Made by a program: the position numbers and the translations under genes. From Bordetella parapertussis (lineage in GTDB: Bacteria; Pseudomonadota; Gammaproteobacteria; Burkholderiales; Burkholderiaceae_D), in the NCBI GenBank assembly GCA_945867725.1, contig CAMBJI010000074.1, positions 1 through 8,432 of the forward strand: a DNA stretch of 8,432 nucleotides. Reading direction: 5' to 3'. The notes beneath the pieces were generated by a model. It did no database searches and had not been told where the DNA came from. It saw nothing but the letters and a program-made list of their open reading frames with translations. This document shows, piece after piece, positions 6,482 to 8,432 of this stretch. Position 1 is the stretch's first letter; the number at the start of each line of letters is the position of its first letter.

Positions 6482-6501
6482 ACTGATCCCAGGGAGGGAT
6501 G

Positions 6502-7239
6502 ATGAAAAACCAATTGAAGATATTTTTACCGCTCGCGCTGATTGCCGCATGGCCATTGGCGCAATCTCAGGAAATCGCCCGCGTCGTTTCCAGTACGCCC
6601 ATCACTCAGCAAGTCACCGTCCCACGCCAGGTATGTAGTGAGACTCAGATACTTGTCCAGCAACCCCGATCGGGTGCAGGTATCACCGTAGGCGCCATTA
6701 CCGGTGGCATTCTAGGTAGTCAGATGGGTTCCGGCTCAGGCCGTACATTAACAACGGCCATGGGCATCATCGGTGGCGCCATTCTGGGCGATCAACTCGA
6801 GGGTGAGCCCGCCCCAGTCGTCAGAACAGCCAACAGCTGCACCCAACAGATTACCTATGAAAACCGTGTGGTGGGCTACAACGTCGTTTACGAATACGCA
6901 GGTCGCCAGTACACCACCCAAATGAACAGCGATCCCGGATCGCAGTTGACCATTCAGGTAATTCCGACCAACACCGATATGCAGGTATATACAACGCCAG
7001 CACCGCCACCACCCGTGGTTGTTCAGGCGCCGGTACAGGTAAGAACCTACCCCCCCGTGGTGGTGACGCCCGTGTATCGCCCTCCGGTGTATTACAGTCC
7101 TCCGGTGTATTACAGCCCACCCGCGTACGGCATCCCCACCGTCAATTTTCGCTGGGGTCGGGGCGACCACGATGGCCACCACTATCCGCGCGGTCGCTGG
7201 CACGGACATCATGACAGGGGGTTCCCGGGTCGCTGGTGA
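6502..7239 (+). CDS. Secreted glycine-zipper 2TM-domain protein with Pro/Tyr-rich and His-rich tail
   Basis: The 245-residue product has a Sec signal peptide (MKNQLKIFLPLALIAAWPLA, likely cleavage after AQS at residue 22) and no lipobox Cys. A glycine-zipper segment follows at about 58-97 (SGAGITVGAITGGILGSQMG, then GIIGGAILGDQLEG), of the 17-kDa surface antigen/2TM type. Two cysteines flank it, Cys45 in PRQVC and Cys113 in NSC, as in many Burkholderiales homologues. After QQITYENRVVGYNVVYEYAG the sequence becomes Pro/Val/Tyr-rich with two PPVYYS repeats (194-205), ending in a Gly/His/Arg-rich tail (GDHDGHHYPRGRWHGHH, 221-237). It should act in the periplasm or outer membrane; the exact role of these proteins is unknown. 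ATG 6499 abuts the AGGGAGGG ribosome binding site, so ATG 6502 is the better start, though 6499 is possible. A strong terminator follows, so it is probably monocistronic. Confidence 0.87.
   Translation: MKNQLKIFLPLALIAAWPLAQSQEIARVVSSTPITQQVTVPRQVCSETQILVQQPRSGAGITVGAITGGILGSQMGSGSGRTLTTAMGIIGGAILGDQLEGEPAPVVRTANSCTQQITYENRVVGYNVVYEYAGRQYTTQMNSDPGSQLTIQVIPTNTDMQVYTTPAPPPPVVVQAPVQVRTYPPVVVTPVYRPPVYYSPPVYYSPPAYGIPTVNFRWGRGDHDGHHYPRGRWHGHHDRGFPGRW
7081..7116 (+). repeat. Two 18-bp tandem repeats inside the glycine-zipper gene
   Basis: The units CCTCCGGTGTATTACAGT and CCTCCGGTGTATTACAGC differ only at the last, silent base and each encodes PPVYYS. The near-identity at the DNA level suggests a recent in-frame duplication and possible length variation between strains. 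Confidence 0.85.
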
Positions 7240-7281
7240 TGAGACAGCCGCCGCGTTAACCCTCTTGGGTATTTGATTCAG

Positions 7282-7321
7282 CGGTGCATGCGGACCCAAC
7301 CGGGCTGCCTGCACCGTTTTT
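7282..7321 (+). terminator. Rho-independent terminator of the glycine-zipper gene
   Basis: CGGTGCA (7282-7288) pairs perfectly with TGCACCG (7310-7316). The helix continues after one mismatch with GCGG/CTGC (one G-U pair) and CCC/GGG around an AACC loop, and is followed directly by TTTTT (7317-7321). It lies 43 bp after the stop codon. This is a classic intrinsic terminator. Confidence 0.9.
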
Positions 7322-7362
7322 GTTGTCCGCCTTTCCAAAGACCTCCTGACCGCGCCTGCACG

Positions 7363-7368
7363 TATACT
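7363..7368 (+). promoter_or_regulatory. Candidate -10 box for the oxidoreductase gene
   Basis: TATACT matches TATAAT at 5 of 6 positions, lies downstream of the preceding terminator, and would start transcription near 7375, about 45 nt before the ATG. The sequence 16-18 bp upstream (around AGACCTCC) is a poor -35, so an activator may be needed if the site is real. Confidence 0.4.
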
Positions 7369-7378
7369 CCGGACTGAC

Positions 7379-7393
7379 GGCAGCAAGGCTGCC
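7379..7393 (+). other. Short perfect hairpin in the oxidoreductase leader
   Basis: GGCAGC (7379-7384) and GCTGCC (7388-7393) form a 6-bp GC-rich stem with an AAG loop. If transcription begins near 7375 the hairpin sits at the very 5' end of the message, where such stems often protect RNA. It could equally be an operator half-site pair. No T-run follows. Confidence 0.4.
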
Positions 7394-7419
7394 ACTTCTC
7401 AATCGGCGACGACAAAAAA

Positions 7420-8289
7420 ATGAAGGCAGGTCTGATTGGCATCGGTTCCATGGGCATGGCCATGGCGCTGAATCTCCACCGCAAAGGCATACAAATCTGC
7501 GCGCACGACATCCGCCCCGAGGCGATGCAGTCCGCCAGTGCCGCTGGTATCGGCGTTTGTGCCAGTCCCGCAGAGCTCGCACAACAAACAAACCTGATCA
7601 TCGTCGTAGTCGTCAACGCGAAGCAGGTTGATCAGGTTCTGTTTGGCGAAAATGGCGTGACGCGCGTACCTTGTGAGGGCAAAACGGTCATGCTATGCCC
7701 GACTATTGCGCCGGAAGACACGCTGGCTATTGCTGATCGATTGACGAGCCTGGGCCTCACGGTTATTGATGCGCCTATCTCGGGTGGTCCCGTGCGTGCT
7801 GAAGCGGGCACCATGAGCATCATGCTGGCCGGTGCCGATGAAGTGATCGCACGCCAGCAAACCGTTCTTGATGCACTGTCGGACAAAATCTTTCGCCTCG
7901 GCGCACGTATCGGCGATGGCGCAAGATACAAGTTGGTCAACAATCTCCTCGCTGGCATCAATCTCATCGCAGCCGCCGAGGTCATTGCGCTGGGCACGCG
8001 ACTCGGCCTCGACCAGCAAAAACTCCTGGCGCTGATGAGCGCATCCAGCGGTCAGTCGATGATGCTGGAAGATCGCATGACCCGCGCGCTGGCCAATGAT
8101 TACGCACCACGGGCTCACGCACATATTCTGACCAAAGATGTCGCACTGGGTGTGGCCATGGCGGACCAAGCGGGCCAGGAAACACCGCTGGCCGCGTATG
8201 CGCTGGAAATTTTCAAGGCGACGCTGGCCAGCGGTTATGATTCACTGGATGATGCGGCAGTGCTGAAGATTCTTTTGGAAGACAAATAA
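7420..8289 (+). CDS. NAD(P)-dependent beta-hydroxyacid dehydrogenase, L-threonate-dehydrogenase-like
   Basis: A 289-residue cytoplasmic oxidoreductase of the 3-hydroxyisobutyrate dehydrogenase superfamily, which oxidises beta-hydroxyacids. The Rossmann motif is GLIGIGSMG (residues 4-12). Asp30 in AHDIRP, at the end of the second strand, suggests NAD+ rather than NADP+. The substrate loop is DAPISGGPVRAEAG (117-130), and the catalytic Lys171 lies in YKLVNNLLAGINL with Asn175. The segment VVVVNAKQVDQVLFG (62-76) replaces the MLP motif of 3-hydroxyisobutyrate and tartronate semialdehyde enzymes and resembles L-threonate dehydrogenases (LtnD), so that is the best guess (inference). The usual threonate-pathway partners (LtnA aldolase, kinase, isomerase) are not in the window, so the substrate stays open. 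The ATG at 7420 has no clear Shine-Dalgarno. The gene appears monocistronic, flanked by an upstream terminator and a possible downstream one. Confidence 0.9.
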   Translation: MKAGLIGIGSMGMAMALNLHRKGIQICAHDIRPEAMQSASAAGIGVCASPAELAQQTNLIIVVVVNAKQVDQVLFGENGVTRVPCEGKTVMLCPTIAPEDTLAIADRLTSLGLTVIDAPISGGPVRAEAGTMSIMLAGADEVIARQQTVLDALSDKIFRLGARIGDGARYKLVNNLLAGINLIAAAEVIALGTRLGLDQQKLLALMSASSGQSMMLEDRMTRALANDYAPRAHAHILTKDVALGVAMADQAGQETPLAAYALEIFKATLASGYDSLDDAAVLKILLEDK

Positions 8290-8342
8290 CGAATTGCTAA
8301 ATAAATTCGCGTTTTATGGCAAGCCCGCGCAGTTGTGCGATG

Positions 8343-8380
8343 CGGCGGTTGGCAGATAGAAGGCTTGGCGCCGGTTTTTT
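8343..8380 (+). terminator. Possible intrinsic terminator after the oxidoreductase gene
   Basis: CGGCG (8343-8347) can pair with CGCCG (8369-8373), with partial inner pairing GGC/GCT (8351-8353 with 8363-8365), followed by G and TTTTTT (8375-8380). The inner helix is imperfect, so strength is uncertain. A weaker AT-rich inverted repeat, CGAATT...AATTCG (8290-8309), lies right after the stop codon. The rest of 8290-8432 shows no gene: frames on both strands are short. Confidence 0.4.
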
Positions 8381-8432
8381 AGCGTCAAACGTTTGCGGTG
8401 TTATTCAAGCAGCGCTTCCACAGAATACAAAG

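Larger units (their letters stand above)
6157..6501. other. Divergent intergenic region motB / glycine-zipper gene
   Basis: This stretch of about 345 bp has no convincing gene. The left third carries promoter-like sequence for motB on the minus strand. The right end carries a hairpin (6453-6481) and the Shine-Dalgarno AGGGAGGG (6491-6498) of the glycine-zipper gene. A 49-codon open frame (ATG 6302 to TAA 6451, MNSIQPPPPVRRWCEPP...) lies in the middle. Its AAAGG is only one base from the ATG and I recognise no family, so I do not call it a gene. I see no tRNA-like or IS-like structure. Confidence 0.6.

Noticed and set aside
6748..7395. Long minus-strand open frame opposite the glycine-zipper gene
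   Set aside because: It is a shadow caused by the Gly/Pro/Val-rich composition of the plus-strand gene, has no recognisable motif, and runs through the terminator and the next promoter region.
8304..8432. Minus-strand frame ending in TAG near 8300 as the 3' end of a convergent gene
   Set aside because: The frame meets a stop about 35 codons upstream and has no ATG, so it is not the tail of a gene entering from the right edge.

Overview
The window looks like chromosomal housekeeping DNA from a Betaproteobacterium, probably Burkholderiales (Oxalobacteraceae or Alcaligenaceae are plausible, but I cannot separate them). The grounds are the divergent pmbA / yjgA(darP)-mog arrangement, the proteobacterial MogA and carboxylesterase sequences, a glycine-zipper outer-envelope protein of the type common in Burkholderiales, and base composition that looks moderately GC-rich throughout. 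I see no IS element, prophage, CRISPR, tRNA or rRNA gene.

Layout. Positions 1-604 (minus) hold the N-terminal part of pmbA/tldE, which runs off the left edge. A 73-bp divergent gap separates it from a tight plus-strand unit: yjgA/darP (50S ribosome maturation), mog (molybdenum cofactor adenylylation, overlapping yjgA by 26 bp) and an alpha/beta-hydrolase carboxylesterase. After a 163-bp gap with nested inverted repeats comes a second plus-strand pair: a low-molecular-weight protein tyrosine phosphatase and, through an ATGA overlap with a strong Shine-Dalgarno, a membrane-anchored protein of unknown function. A 95-bp gap with three 9-bp tandem repeats leads to a YbfB/YjiJ-type MFS transporter (3869-5113).

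Convergent to the transporter is a motB-type flagellar stator gene (5143-6156, minus). No motA is visible on its upstream side within the window. It is preceded by sequences resembling sigma-28 and sigma-70 promoters. A gap of about 345 bp without a convincing gene then leads to a secreted glycine-zipper protein with a Pro/Tyr-rich and His-rich C-terminus, preceded by a stable hairpin and followed by a textbook intrinsic terminator. The last gene is a monocistronic 3-hydroxyisobutyrate-dehydrogenase-family oxidoreductase, closest by motif to L-threonate dehydrogenases. The final ~140 bp is non-coding as far as I can see, with a possible terminator.

The genes serve unrelated functions and share no common pathway. 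I found no convincing new system. The observations most worth checking are the isolated motB with its candidate promoters, the phosphatase-coupled unknown protein, and several leader structures (hairpins, tandem repeats, a possible leader peptide).
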